This document shows, one piece after another, positions 42,877-51,631 of a stretch of DNA of 64,000 nucleotides. The DNA is from Collinsella sp. (GTDB lineage: Bacteria; Actinomycetota; Coriobacteriia; Coriobacteriales; Coriobacteriaceae). The position numbers and the translations under genes were made by a program. The stretch lies in assembly GCA_019424905.1 (NCBI GenBank), contig JAHYYP010000009.1, positions 1-64,000 on the forward strand, given 5' to 3'. Numbering within the stretch: the first letter of the stretch is position 1; the number at the start of each line of letters is the position of its first letter. A model generated the notes under the pieces. The model worked only from the letters and a program-made list of their open reading frames with translations, had not been told where the DNA came from and made no database searches.

Positions 42877-42985
42877 TGTATATTCCGGCCCATAAGGGGA
42901 TACACTACATCCTGAAAGACAAGCCGAAACACCGCTCGGCAGACCGCCGAGTCGGTGCAAACGCACAAGAGAGAGGGAATTTCTA

Positions 42986-44878
42986 ATGGGCAAGATTCTT
43001 GGTATCGACCTTGGTACTACCAACTCCGCTATGGCCGTCCTCGAGGGCGGTTCTCCGACCATCATCGTGAACGCCGAGGGCGACCGCACCACCCCGTCTG
43101 TCGTGGGCTTCCGTGCCGACGGCGACCGCGTCGTGGGCAAGGCCGCTAAGAACCAGGCTGTCACCAACCCCAAGAACACCGTGTTCTCCATCAAGCGCTT
43201 CATGGGCCGCAAGTATTCCGAGTGCACCTCCGAGATCAAGACCGTGCCGTATGAGGTCAAGGAGGGCCAGGGTGGCCGTGCCGTCGTCGACATCGAGGGC
43301 AAGGATTACACCGCCGAGCAGGTGAGCGCCATGACGCTCGCCAAGATGAAGGCCGACGCCGAGAAGTATCTGGGCGAGACCGTCACCGACGCCGTCATCA
43401 CCGTCCCGGCCTACTTCAACGACGCCCAGCGTCAGGCCACCAAGGACGCCGGTAAGATCGCCGGCCTCAACGTCAAGCGTATCGTCAACGAGCCGACCGC
43501 TGCTGCTCTGGCCTATGGCCTGGACAAGCAGGGCACCGACCAGCGCATCCTGGTCTTTGACCTGGGCGGCGGTACCTTCGACGTCTCCATCCTCGACCTC
43601 GCCGACGGCGTGTTTGAGGTTCTGTCCACCTCGGGCGACAACCACCTGGGCGGCGACGACTGGGATCAGCGCGTCATCGATTGGATGGCCGATAAGTTCC
43701 AGCAGGAGAACGGTGTCGACCTGCGTCAGGACCCCATGGCCCTGCAGCGTCTGAAGGAGGCCGCCGAGAACGCCAAGAAGGAGCTCTCCGCCGCCCAGCA
43801 GACCACCATCAACCTGCCGTTCATTACCATGAACCAGTCCGGCCCGCTGCACCTCAACTACACGCTGACCCGCGCCGAGTTCGAGAAGATCACCCGCGAC
43901 CTGCTCGAGCGCTGCAAGCAGCCTGTCACCAACGCCCTGCGCGACGCCAAGCTTAAGCTCTCCGATCTGACCGAGGTCATCCTCGTCGGCGGCTCCACCC
44001 GTATGCCCGCCGTCCAGGAGCTCGTCAAGACTATGACCGGCAAGCAGCCCAACATGTCCGTGAACCCCGACGAGGTCGTTGCCGACGGCGCCGCCGTCCA
44101 GGGCGGCGTGCTCACCGGCGACGTCGAGGGCATCCTGCTGCTCGACGTTACCCCGCTGTCGCTGGGTGTCGAGACCATGGGCGGCATCATGACCAAGATG
44201 ATCGACCGCAACACCACGATCCCGACCTCCAAGACCGAGGTCTACTCCACCGCTGCCGACAACCAGACCAGCGTCGAGATCAACGTGCTCCAGGGCGAGC
44301 GTGAGCTTGCCCGCGACAACAAGTCGCTCGGTAAGTTCCAGCTGACCGGTATCCCGGCTGCCCGCCGCGGCGTGCCGCAGATCGAGGTCACCTTCGACAT
44401 CGACGCCAACGGTATCGTCAAGGTCTCCGCTAAGGACAAGGGCACCGGCAAGGAGCAGCAGATCACCATTTCCGGTTCCACCGCGCTTTCCGACGACGAA
44501 GTCGATCGTATGGTCAAGGACGCCGAGGCTCATGCCGAGGAGGACAAGAAGCAGAAGGAAGAGGTCGAGGTCCGCAACCAGACCGACAGCCTGTGCTACT
44601 CCACCGAGCAGACCCTCAACGAGCTGGGCGACAAGGTTTCCGCCGACGTGAAGTCCAAGGCCGAGGCCGCTATCGCCGACGCCAAGAAGGCGCTCGAGGG
44701 CTCTGACGTCGAGGCCATCAAGGCCGCCGGCGAGTCCCTGCAGTCCGTGGCCTACGAGCTGGCCCAGGTTGTCTACGCCGACGCTCAGCAGCAGACCGAC
44801 GGTGCCGCCGGCGCCCAGCCTGCCGACGATGACGTTGTCGACGCCGACTACGAGGTTGTGGACGACGAGGACAAGTAA
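42986..44878 (+). CDS. dnaK: Chaperone DnaK (Hsp70)
   Basis: DnaK is the ATP-driven Hsp70 chaperone that binds unfolded peptide segments. The 630-residue protein starts MGKILGIDLGTTNSAMAV. It has the phosphate and adenosine motifs VFDLGGGTFDVSILD and ILVGGSTRMPAVQELV, the linker region LLLDVTPLSLGVET, a substrate-binding domain, and an acidic tail ending in an EVVDDEDK-like motif. The N-terminal 385 residues are the ATPase. AGAGAGGGAATTTCTA precedes the ATG. It is first in dnaK-grpE-dnaJ-hspR. Confidence 0.98.
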   Translation: MGKILGIDLGTTNSAMAVLEGGSPTIIVNAEGDRTTPSVVGFRADGDRVVGKAAKNQAVTNPKNTVFSIKRFMGRKYSECTSEIKTVPYEVKEGQGGRAVVDIEGKDYTAEQVSAMTLAKMKADAEKYLGETVTDAVITVPAYFNDAQRQATKDAGKIAGLNVKRIVNEPTAAALAYGLDKQGTDQRILVFDLGGGTFDVSILDLADGVFEVLSTSGDNHLGGDDWDQRVIDWMADKFQQENGVDLRQDPMALQRLKEAAENAKKELSAAQQTTINLPFITMNQSGPLHLNYTLTRAEFEKITRDLLERCKQPVTNALRDAKLKLSDLTEVILVGGSTRMPAVQELVKTMTGKQPNMSVNPDEVVADGAAVQGGVLTGDVEGILLLDVTPLSLGVETMGGIMTKMIDRNTTIPTSKTEVYSTAADNQTSVEINVLQGERELARDNKSLGKFQLTGIPAARRGVPQIEVTFDIDANGIVKVSAKDKGTGKEQQITISGSTALSDDEVDRMVKDAEAHAEEDKKQKEEVEVRNQTDSLCYSTEQTLNELGDKVSADVKSKAEAAIADAKKALEGSDVEAIKAAGESLQSVAYELAQVVYADAQQQTDGAAGAQPADDDVVDADYEVVDDEDK

Positions 44879-44880
44879 TC

Positions 44881-45723
44881 ATGTCCGCCCGTAAAGCTCG
44901 CACGGAGGCGGCCGCCGTTGGTGCCGCCCCCGTTGACTCTGAGGAGAAGGACGTGAAGATTCCCGTAGAGGCCGTCGACGATACCGAGGCCAACGAGGCC
45001 GCGGCCGCCGAGGCTGCCGAGAACCAGGTAGAGGATTCCAACAAGGAGGCGACGATGACCGAGGACGAGATGGTGGAAGCCGCTATCCGCGCCGGTGAGG
45101 AAGCCGCCGACAACGACTTTAAGCTCAAGTTCGAGCAGGCCCAAAAGGAGCTCGCCGACGTGCGCAATGAGCTCGATGCTGCGGCAGAGGCTCAGAAGGC
45201 CGCCGAGGACAAGGCGAAGGACGCTACCGAGCGTACCGCTCGTCTGCAGGCCGACTGGGAGAACTTCCGTCGCCGCACCGCCAACGAGCGTATCGCCGAG
45301 CGCGAGCGCGCGACCGAGAAGCTCGTCACCGCGCTGTTGCCGGTGATCGACGATATCGAGCGTGCGATCGACCATGCCCGCAGCCAGGAGCTTGCCGACG
45401 ACTTTAAGCAGTTCGTCGACGGCGTCGACGCGGTGCATGCCAAGCTGCTCGATGTGTTTGCGCACGAGGGCGTTGAGCCCATCGACCCCAAGGGCGAGGC
45501 GTTCGATCCGCTCGAGCACCAGGCCGTGGGTCGCGTCGAGGACGCGTCGCAGTACGACGAGACCGTCAACGACGTGTACCAGAAGGGCTACCGCATGGCG
45601 GACCGCATCCTGCGTTCCGCGATGGTGACGGTGACCTACGGTGGCGAGAAGCGCCCCGCACCGGAGCCCGAAGCGGCGCCCGAGGATGCTGCGGCCGATA
45701 CGGCCGAGAGCACCGAGGAGTAA
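44881..45723 (+). CDS. grpE: Nucleotide exchange factor GrpE
   Basis: GrpE releases ADP from DnaK. The 280-residue protein is longer than usual because of an acidic, Ala/Glu-rich N-terminal extension (about 75 residues). The long dimerising helix follows (FKLKFEQAQKELADVRNELDAAAEAQKAAEDKAKDATERTARLQADWENFRRR), and the beta domain ends with VGRVEDASQYDETVNDVYQKGYRMADRILRSAMVTV. It starts two bases after the dnaK stop. An internal ATG at 45055 would remove most of the acidic tail; the first ATG is preferred for its spacing to dnaK. Confidence 0.95.
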   Translation: MSARKARTEAAAVGAAPVDSEEKDVKIPVEAVDDTEANEAAAAEAAENQVEDSNKEATMTEDEMVEAAIRAGEEAADNDFKLKFEQAQKELADVRNELDAAAEAQKAAEDKAKDATERTARLQADWENFRRRTANERIAERERATEKLVTALLPVIDDIERAIDHARSQELADDFKQFVDGVDAVHAKLLDVFAHEGVEPIDPKGEAFDPLEHQAVGRVEDASQYDETVNDVYQKGYRMADRILRSAMVTVTYGGEKRPAPEPEAAPEDAAADTAESTEE

Positions 45724-45728
45724 TTGAG

Positions 45729-45761
45729 AAGGGCCCCGGGGCAACACCCGGGGCCCTTTCT
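45729..45761 (+). terminator. GC-rich hairpin between grpE and dnaJ
   Basis: AAGGGCCCCGGG pairs with CCCGGGGCCCTT around a short CAACA-type loop and is followed by TTC. It may reduce readthrough from dnaK-grpE into dnaJ-hspR. Confidence 0.6.
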
Positions 45762-45831
45762 GGCCTAGTGCCATATGAAAGCATGAGCCGTCGTCTGCAT
45801 GGACGGCGGACGTAACAGGAGAGGAGCTACG

Positions 45832-46797
45832 ATGGCTGCAGGCAAAACCTTCTATGACATCCTGGGCGTATCCAAGAGCGCCTCCGACAAAGAGATCAAG
45901 AGCGCGTTTCGCAAGCTCGCGCAAAAATATCACCCCGATGCCGGCGGCGACGAGGCCAAGTTTAAGGAGATCAGCGAGGCCTATGAGACGCTTTCGGACG
46001 AGAAGAAGCGCAAAGAGTACGACCAGATGCTCATGTTTGGCGGTATGCCGGGCGCGGGCGGCGCGTATGGCGGCGGCTACGGTGCCGGCGCGGGTGCCAG
46101 CGGCTGGGGCGACATCTTCGACAGCATCTTTAGCGGCAACGGCGCCTGGGGCAGCGATTGGGGCTCGGGCTTTGCCGGGGCTGCGGGCGCTGCCGGTGCC
46201 GGCGCTGGCCGCAGCCGTGCTCGCAAGGGCGGCGACCTGTCGCTGACCGTCGATGTGACGGCCGAGGACGCGTTTCGCGGTGTGACGCACAAGGTCACCT
46301 ATCGCATTCCCTCGACAGGTGAGCAGCAGACCATTACGGTCTCGGTGCCTGCGGGTGCGGTCGACGGCGGCAAGCTGCGCTACAAGCGTCGCGGCGAGTA
46401 TGGCGTTGCGGGTGGCGAGCGCGGCGACCTGGTCGTGACCACGCATGTGGAGGAGCACCCGCTGTTTAAGCGCAAAGGTGCCGACGTGACCATGGAGGTA
46501 CCGGTCTCGGTCTACGAGGCGGCGCTCGGCTGCACGGTGGACGTGCCGACGCCCGGCGGTGCGACGGTTCGTCTGAAGGTGCCCGCGGGTACCCAGACGG
46601 GCAAGAAGTTCCGCTTTAAGGAAATGGGGGCGCCCGACGTTAAGCACCGTGGCCGCACAGGCGCGCTGCTCGTCGAGATCAAGGTGCAGGTCCCCACGAA
46701 CCTATCCGATGACGAGCGCGATGCCATGACCAAGCTGCGCGAGACCGACACACGCGACTATCGCGAGAAGGTCAACCGTTACAAGGCGACGTACTAG
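45832..46797 (+). CDS. dnaJ: J-domain co-chaperone without zinc finger (DnaJ/CbpA type)
   Basis: This 321-residue protein stimulates the DnaK ATPase. The J-domain (residues 1-70) contains the essential HPD in KYHPDAGGDEA. A Gly/Ala-rich linker follows (80-130), then two C-terminal beta-domains (GGDLSLTVDVTAEDAFRGV and LKVPAGTQTGKKFRFKEMG). The CxxCxGxG zinc repeats of full DnaJ are absent, so it is a type II (CbpA-like) J-protein. The ATG at 45832 follows AGGAGAGGAGCTACG. It sits in the chaperone operon before hspR. Confidence 0.92.
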   Translation: MAAGKTFYDILGVSKSASDKEIKSAFRKLAQKYHPDAGGDEAKFKEISEAYETLSDEKKRKEYDQMLMFGGMPGAGGAYGGGYGAGAGASGWGDIFDSIFSGNGAWGSDWGSGFAGAAGAAGAGAGRSRARKGGDLSLTVDVTAEDAFRGVTHKVTYRIPSTGEQQTITVSVPAGAVDGGKLRYKRRGEYGVAGGERGDLVVTTHVEEHPLFKRKGADVTMEVPVSVYEAALGCTVDVPTPGGATVRLKVPAGTQTGKKFRFKEMGAPDVKHRGRTGALLVEIKVQVPTNLSDDERDAMTKLRETDTRDYREKVNRYKATY

Positions 46798-46869
46798 GGC
46801 GGTCGCGGCGCACGCCCGCGCCCACGGGCTTATGATGGACGATAACGAGACGGAAAGGGGTCAGGTAGC

Positions 46870-47286
46870 ATGGCCGAGGACAATAGGAACAAACCGCTGT
46901 ACATGATCAGCGTGGCGGCCGAGCTGACCGGCATGCACCCGCAGACTCTGCGCGTCTACGAGTCCAAAGGCTTGGTGAATCCCCAGCGCTCGGGCGGCAA
47001 CACGCGTCTGTATTCGCGTGCCGATATCGAGCGCCTGGAGCTCATCAACCAACTGACCGACGAGGGCATCAACCTCGCCGGCGTGGTGCGCATCCTCGAT
47101 ATGAAGGAGCGTGCCGAGGAGCGCGAACGCGAGAACGAGAAGCTCCGCGCCCGCGTACGCCAGCTCGAGGACGAGCTGCACGAGTACAAGATGCAAAAGA
47201 AGATCACCGCCCTGGCCCCGCGCGACGGCTCAGTTAACCCCGAGCAAGTCATGCGCAAGCTGCTGGGCGCCGGCGGGGATTTGTAG
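46870..47286 (+). CDS. hspR: Heat-shock repressor HspR (MerR family)
   Basis: HspR represses dnaK and clpB operons in Actinobacteria, with DnaK as co-repressor. The 138-residue protein has a MerR-type winged helix (MISVAAELTGMHPQTLRVYESKGLVNPQRSGGNTRLYSRADIERL, residues 12-57) and a coiled coil (MKERAEERERENEKLRARVRQLEDELHEYK). GAAAGGGGTCAGGTAGC precedes the ATG. Its place at the end of the operon allows feedback control, and the 27-base motif before dnaK and clpB is its likely site. Confidence 0.93.
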   Translation: MAEDNRNKPLYMISVAAELTGMHPQTLRVYESKGLVNPQRSGGNTRLYSRADIERLELINQLTDEGINLAGVVRILDMKERAEERERENEKLRARVRQLEDELHEYKMQKKITALAPRDGSVNPEQVMRKLLGAGGDL

Positions 47287-47435
47287 TTACGCGGTTTTAC
47301 CAAACCGCGTAACGGGCCGACGCTGCTCGACGTCCAGAGCGACAATTTGTCATTCAAAAGGCAAGGCATGACCAGAAGGTCTATGCCTTGCCTTTTTCAT
47401 GCCAACTTGTTCGCTCTGGACGTCGCTCGCTGTCC
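47286..47435 (+). ncRNA. Structured 3' element, copy C (candidate RNA)
   Basis: Helix 1 is a 12-bp stem with loop TACC (47286-47313); its first base is the last G of the hspR stop. Helix 2 pairs ACGTCCAGAGCGA (47329-47341) with TCGCTCTGGACGT (about 47411-47423). Helix 3 is AAGGCAAGGCAT-GACC-AGAA-GGTC-T-ATGCCTTGCCTT followed by TTT. Stems differ from copies A and B with pairing kept. Confidence 0.5.
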
Positions 47436-47477
47436 GTCCTCTACCTGCGGCGTTGCCTTGCTCCGGATACGGCAGGG

Positions 47478-47590
47478 TAGTCATTGGGGACGTTCTTAAA
47501 TGACTAGTCAAAGGGGACATTCTTGCGGCATTTGGCACTTGGGGACGTTCCTTTTGTGCCGGCACTTTGGGACACTCCTTGTTAGGAGAG
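47478..47590. repeat. Tandem GGGGAC hairpin units before the hydratase
   Basis: AGTCATTGGGGACGTTCTTAAATGACT is followed by AAAGGGGACATTC, TGGCACTTGGGGACGTTCCTTTTGTGCC and CACTTTGGGACACTCC. The units are unlike each other outside the GGGAC core. No gene lies in 47436-47730; the hydratase promoter must be near 47610-47700. Confidence 0.6.
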
Positions 47591-47730
47591 TGATGCAAGG
47601 GGCTCGTCCTTTACTTTACCGAGATAAAGTGAACGTGCAGATTCGCAACCCACTCGCAACTGTTCTATGGCACGATATTGAATGAATGTATGCTATGCGC
47701 CCGAGCCTTTCGGGCAGAGTGGGAGACAGT

Positions 47731-50031
47731 ATGGTCAAGCTGTACGAGGACGGCATCTACCTGCGCGGCGGCAGCGAGGTTGTGCCTGCGGCCGAGGCTG
47801 CCGAGCGCGGTATTACGCAGACGCCCGAGGATGCCAAGCGTGGCACCATCGCGTATTCGATCCTCCAGGCACACAATACGTCCGGAGATCCCGAGGCGCT
47901 CAAGATCCGCTTCGACGCCATGGCGAGCCACGACATCACCTTTGTCGGCATCATCCAAACGGCGCGTGCCTCGGGCATGGAGCAGTTCCCGCTGCCCTAC
48001 GTGCTCACCAACTGCCATAACTCGCTGTGCGCCGTGGGCGGCACCATCAACGAGGACGACCACGTCTTTGGCCTCTCGGCTGCCAAGAAGTACGGCGGCA
48101 TCTTCGTCCCGCCACACATCGCGGTCATCCACTCCTTTATGCGTGAGAACTTCGCCGGTTGCGGCAAGATGATCCTGGGCTCCGACTCGCACACCCGCTA
48201 CGGCGCCCTGGGCACCATGGCCGTGGGCGAGGGCGGCGGCGAGCTGGCAAAGCAGCTGCTGCGCGACACCTACGATGTCGCCTATCCCGGCGTCGTCGCC
48301 ATCTACCTCACGGGCGCTCCGCGCCCCGGCGTCGGCCCGCACGATGTGGCGCTCGCCATCATCCGCGCCGTCTTTGCCAAGGGCTACGTCAAGAACAAGG
48401 TCATGGAGTTCGTGGGCCCCGGCATCGCGAGCATGACGACTGACTATCGCAACGGCGTCGACGTCATGACCACCGAGACCACCTGCCTTTCCTCCATCTG
48501 GGCCACCGACGAGGACACACACGCGTTTTTGGCCATGCACGGCCGCGGCGACGACTACCGCGAGCTCAAGCCCGCCGATGTCGCCTACTACGACGGCTGC
48601 GTCGAGGTCGATCTGTCGAGCATCAAGCCCATGATCGCGCTGCCGTTCCATCCTTCCAACGGCTTTGAGATTGACGAGCTCAACGAGAACCTCGAGGACA
48701 TCCTGCACGAGGTGGAGCTCGAGGCCGCCAAGATCGGCGAGGGCAAGACGCACTTTAGCCTGCTCGACAAGATCGTCGACGGCAAGCTGCACGTGCAGCA
48801 GGGCGTTATCGCCGGCTGCTCGGGCGGCAACTACGACTCCGTGGTCCAGGCTGCCCGCGTGCTCAAGGGCGCCAACACCGGCTGCGGCGAGTTCTCGCTG
48901 TCGGTCTATCCCACGAGCCAGCCCGTGGCACTCGAGCTTACACGCCGCGGCTACATCTACGACCTCATGGAGGCCGGCGCGATCGTGCGCACGGCGTTCT
49001 GCGGCCCGTGCTTCGGCGCCGGCGACACGCCCGCCAACAACGGCCTTTCGATCCGCCACACTACGCGCAACTTCCCCAACCGCGAGGGTTCCAAGCCGGG
49101 CAATGGCCAGCTGAGCGCCGTGGCCCTGATGGACGCCCGCTCCATTGCGGCGACGGCTGCCAACGGCGGCGTCCTGACGCCGGCGACCGACCTGCCCGAG
49201 GAGACTTGGGACGAGGCCTGCGAGTACACCTTTGACGACGCGCCGTACAAAAAGCGCGTGTACTGGGGCTTTGGCAAGGCGGAGCCTGCCGACGAGCTGG
49301 TCGAGGGTCCCAACATCAAGCCGTGGCCCGCGATGGAGCCGCTCGGCGACGATATCCTGCTCAAGGTGTGCTCCAAGATCATGGATCCGGTCACCACGAC
49401 CGACGAGCTCATTCCTTCGGGCGAGACGAGCTCCTTCCGCTCCAACCCGCTGGGCCTGGCCGAGTTTACGCTCAGCCGTCGCGATCCGGCCTACGTGGGT
49501 CGCTCCAAGGAGGTCGACGCCGTGGAGAAGCGCCGCGTTGCCGGCGAGGCAGCAGGCGATCTGGCGGCACTCGATGCCGAGCTTGCGGGCGTGTTTGAGG
49601 CGCTGGTCGGCGCGGGTGTCGCGGCCGATGCCAAGGCGACTGAGTACGGCTCCATGCTCTATGCCAAGAAGCCCGGTGACGGTTCCGCCCGCGAGCAGGC
49701 CGCGAGCTGTCAGCGCGTGATCGGCGGTCTGGCCAACATCGTCCACGAGTACGCCACCAAGCGCTATCGCTCCAACGTGATGAACTGGGGTATGGTGCCC
49801 TTCCAGATGGAGGCCGAGCCCAGCTTTGAGGTGGGCGACTATGTCTTTGTGCCGGGTATCCGTGCCGCGCTCGACGGTGACCTAAAGGACATCGCCGCCT
49901 ACGTGGTGCGCGCCGACGGTGCGGTCGAGCAGATTGAGCTCTACATTGCCGATATGACGGCAGAGGAGCGTGCCATCGTCAAGGCCGGCTGCCTGATCAA
50001 CTACAACAAGTTCAAGGCCGCTGCCGAGTAA
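47731..50031 (+). CDS. Aconitase-family hydratase (YbhJ-like)
   Basis: This is a 766-residue Fe-S dehydratase of the aconitase superfamily. Cluster ligands are seen in IAGCSGGNYDSV (near 365) and AFCGPCFGAGDTP (near 430), with GSDSHTRYGALGTMAVGEGGGELAKQL (near 150) and a C-terminal swivel domain (NVMNWGMVPFQMEAEP). The closest type appears to be the YbhJ-like hydratases rather than classical AcnA or AcnB, so aconitate may not be its substrate. The ATG at 47731 follows GGGAGACAGT; an upstream in-frame ATG is rejected. It is monocistronic, with a strong palindrome after it. Confidence 0.85.
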   Translation: MVKLYEDGIYLRGGSEVVPAAEAAERGITQTPEDAKRGTIAYSILQAHNTSGDPEALKIRFDAMASHDITFVGIIQTARASGMEQFPLPYVLTNCHNSLCAVGGTINEDDHVFGLSAAKKYGGIFVPPHIAVIHSFMRENFAGCGKMILGSDSHTRYGALGTMAVGEGGGELAKQLLRDTYDVAYPGVVAIYLTGAPRPGVGPHDVALAIIRAVFAKGYVKNKVMEFVGPGIASMTTDYRNGVDVMTTETTCLSSIWATDEDTHAFLAMHGRGDDYRELKPADVAYYDGCVEVDLSSIKPMIALPFHPSNGFEIDELNENLEDILHEVELEAAKIGEGKTHFSLLDKIVDGKLHVQQGVIAGCSGGNYDSVVQAARVLKGANTGCGEFSLSVYPTSQPVALELTRRGYIYDLMEAGAIVRTAFCGPCFGAGDTPANNGLSIRHTTRNFPNREGSKPGNGQLSAVALMDARSIAATAANGGVLTPATDLPEETWDEACEYTFDDAPYKKRVYWGFGKAEPADELVEGPNIKPWPAMEPLGDDILLKVCSKIMDPVTTTDELIPSGETSSFRSNPLGLAEFTLSRRDPAYVGRSKEVDAVEKRRVAGEAAGDLAALDAELAGVFEALVGAGVAADAKATEYGSMLYAKKPGDGSAREQAASCQRVIGGLANIVHEYATKRYRSNVMNWGMVPFQMEAEPSFEVGDYVFVPGIRAALDGDLKDIAAYVVRADGAVEQIELYIADMTAEERAIVKAGCLINYNKFKAAAE

Positions 50032-50046
50032 CGCACTTAATTGTCC

Positions 50047-50120
50047 GCCCGGGGCTTACCCTTTCCCGCCCGCTCACGCGCTTCGCGAGGGTCGCGTTCG
50101 GGAAAGGGTAAGCCCCGGGC
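50047..50120. terminator. 22-bp perfect palindrome after the hydratase
   Basis: The arms at 50047-50068 and 50099-50120 are perfectly complementary over 22 bp, around a 30-nt loop that itself contains GCGCTTCGCG-like pairing. It lies 16 bases past the stop. It probably marks the mRNA end, although no T-run follows. Confidence 0.6.
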
Positions 50121-50127
50121 TACATTT

Positions 50128-50220
50128 CTGCGTTCTCGTTGGGTCTTGAGGGACGCTAATAAATAGACTTGCTTGATGCCGCCTCTGTTATCGGGGCGGC
50201 TTCTTTTGTCGAAAACCACC
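50128..50220. repeat. Segmental repeat, copy 1 (with terminator)
   Basis: About 93 bases from CTGCGTTCTCGTTGGGTC to GTCGAAAACC match 51456-51550 almost base for base. Both contain the terminator stem GCCGCC/GGGCGGC followed by TTCTTTT. Each copy is followed by a CCACC..AAGG hairpin. They flank the gene at 50444-51091 in the same orientation. Confidence 0.75.
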
Positions 50221-50252
50221 ATGAAGGGGTAGGCGCCTTTGCGGTGGTTCCG

Positions 50253-50390
50253 TTTGTCTCGACCTGTAACATCTGGGCCCCTATTTGACGAGCGGTTGTT
50301 ACAGATTGAGACAAACGATCGCCGCCGATCATTTCATCTCAATCTGTAACATCTAGGATCGAAAAGGGCCGCTAGATGTTACAGATCGAG
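50253..50390. repeat. Two TGTAACA/TGTTACA hairpins
   Basis: Hairpin 1 has arms 50253-50270 and 50298-50315; hairpin 2 has CTCAATCTGTAACATCTAG (50338-50356) and CTAGATGTTACAGATCGAG (50372-50390). The same unit occurs at 6351-6398, 6432-6483 and 7774-7826. The rest of the gap 50221-50443 holds a degraded CCACCACAAAGG unit near 50415 and no gene. Confidence 0.75.
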
Positions 50391-50443
50391 ACAGTGGAAC
50401 ATCGGAGCCGAAACCACCACAAAGGTGCCTGCCCGGCGGGTCC

Positions 50444-51091
50444 TTATTTCGATGGGGTCCAGGTTATTTCATCGTCAAATAGCCAAGTGCGTGCCGAGCC
50501 ACTGTTGCGCGCTGTCTGCGGATCGGGCTCGCAGGTTTGTTCGTAGGCATCCTCGGTACACCGATCCATAAAATCGACGACTGCCGTCTGGTCGCCCTCC
50601 ATGACGTAGATTACGTCGCCATCCGAGATATAGACCCCCGGTCCTTCATTGTCCACGCAGCCGGGGTCGTATGAGACGTTGCACAATTTGCTCCCGTTTG
50701 CCGCATCGAGCTCAAGGGTCGAATGATACCCGCCAACCATTTGGCCGTTCTTGGCTCGATATGTTGCGGCGCCGTACCACCGCTTAAACGTCTTGCCTTT
50801 GAGTAAACTGGTTGCCTTACCGATAAGCTGCTCATCTTGGGTATAGCGCGTGGCTCCAAGTTCGATTCGGGGATAGTTACTGACCCCAAGCGCTGCGGGC
50901 GTACCGTCGAAATCGACGGTGATCGAATCGGGTTTGACGATATCGGTGAGGATTTCGATGGGGTAGCTTACGGTTTCAACCGCCGCCTGCGTTGCCGAGG
51001 CAGGGAGAAATGCGAGATAGATAATTCCTACGCCGACTGCGGTAATCGCAAACGCTAAGACGAGCAGGCCGATATAGGTGGAGCGTTTCAC
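50444..51091 (-). CDS. Single-span membrane protein, paralogue of the gene at 52535
   Basis: This 215-residue protein has one N-terminal span (IGLLVLAFAITAVGVGIIYLAFLPA) and an extracytoplasmic domain (DSITVDFDGTPAALGVSNYPRIELGATRY, FKRWYGAATYRAKNGQMVGGYHS, SARTWLFDDEITW). Two Cys pairs may form disulfides. I do not recognise the family. About two thirds of the residues match the protein at 52535-53206 by eye. The start GTG at 51091 behind GAGGT matches the start of the paralogue. Confidence 0.65.
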   Translation of the reverse strand: MKRSTYIGLLVLAFAITAVGVGIIYLAFLPASATQAAVETVSYPIEILTDIVKPDSITVDFDGTPAALGVSNYPRIELGATRYTQDEQLIGKATSLLKGKTFKRWYGAATYRAKNGQMVGGYHSTLELDAANGSKLCNVSYDPGCVDNEGPGVYISDGDVIYVMEGDQTAVVDFMDRCTEDAYEQTCEPDPQTARNSGSARTWLFDDEITWTPSK

Positions 51092-51118
51092 GGCGGGTAC
51101 CTCGCAAACAGTATGCAT

Positions 51119-51455
51119 TCATTAAGATAAGTGATACCAGCTTACGACAATATTCAAAAGAAAGCGATCGGTCGAAATGACGGGGCGAAAAGGCCCTATT
51201 GGGCTTCGATTTGACCTCTAATAGGAATATTTGCCCCACTCATTCTGGGCGAGAGGTCAATAATTCAGTTCACGAGTCTTGAGCGATACTATTCTCACTA
51301 AACTCACTATTTTCACAGTAAGCACTATAAATACGATAGGGAGGACGACGAGAACGTTGTGACGTGCGATAGCTAAGCCGTTTAAGCCGGACTCTGACCT
51401 TGAATCTCCGCCTCTATCTGTGCGAACGGGCTATTGTCGGTTCTCGATTCCATCG
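51119..51455. other. AT-rich spacer with hairpins, no gene
   Basis: TTGACCTC (51211-51218) and GAGGTCAA (51253-51260) are perfect 8-bp arms, and CCTATT/AATAGG lie inside an overlapping hairpin (51182-51236). The stretch 51280-51335 has repeated ACTATT and CACTA units. No coding region is convincing. Promoters of the flanking genes are probably here. Confidence 0.4.
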
Positions 51456-51578
51456 CTGCGTTTTCGTTGGGTCTTGAGGGACGCTAATAAATAGGCTTGC
51501 TTGATGCCGCCTCTGTTATCGGGGCGGCTTCTTTTTGTCGAAAACCGCCACAAAGGGGACAGGCACCTTTGTGGCGGT
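51456..51578. repeat. Segmental repeat, copy 2, plus CCGCCACAAAGG hairpin
   Basis: It matches 50128-50220 and is followed by the hairpin CCGCCACAAAGG/CCTTTGTGGCGG with a GGACAGG core (51545-51578), here in opposite orientation to most other copies. It lies past the stop of the minus-strand gene at 51632. Confidence 0.75.
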
Positions 51579-51631
51579 GGGGACGAGCTCGATGTTGTTG
51601 TGATCGTTGAGCGGCATGTTAATGGGCACCT

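Noticed and set aside
45729..45761. Operon end after grpE
   Set aside because: The hairpin is strong, but the T-run is short and dnaJ-hspR follow on the same strand. I treat it as an attenuator within the chaperone region rather than proof of separate operons.
47478..47590. CRISPR-like tandem repeats
   Set aside because: The units share only a short GGGAC core with different arms and irregular spacing. There are no constant repeats and no cas genes.
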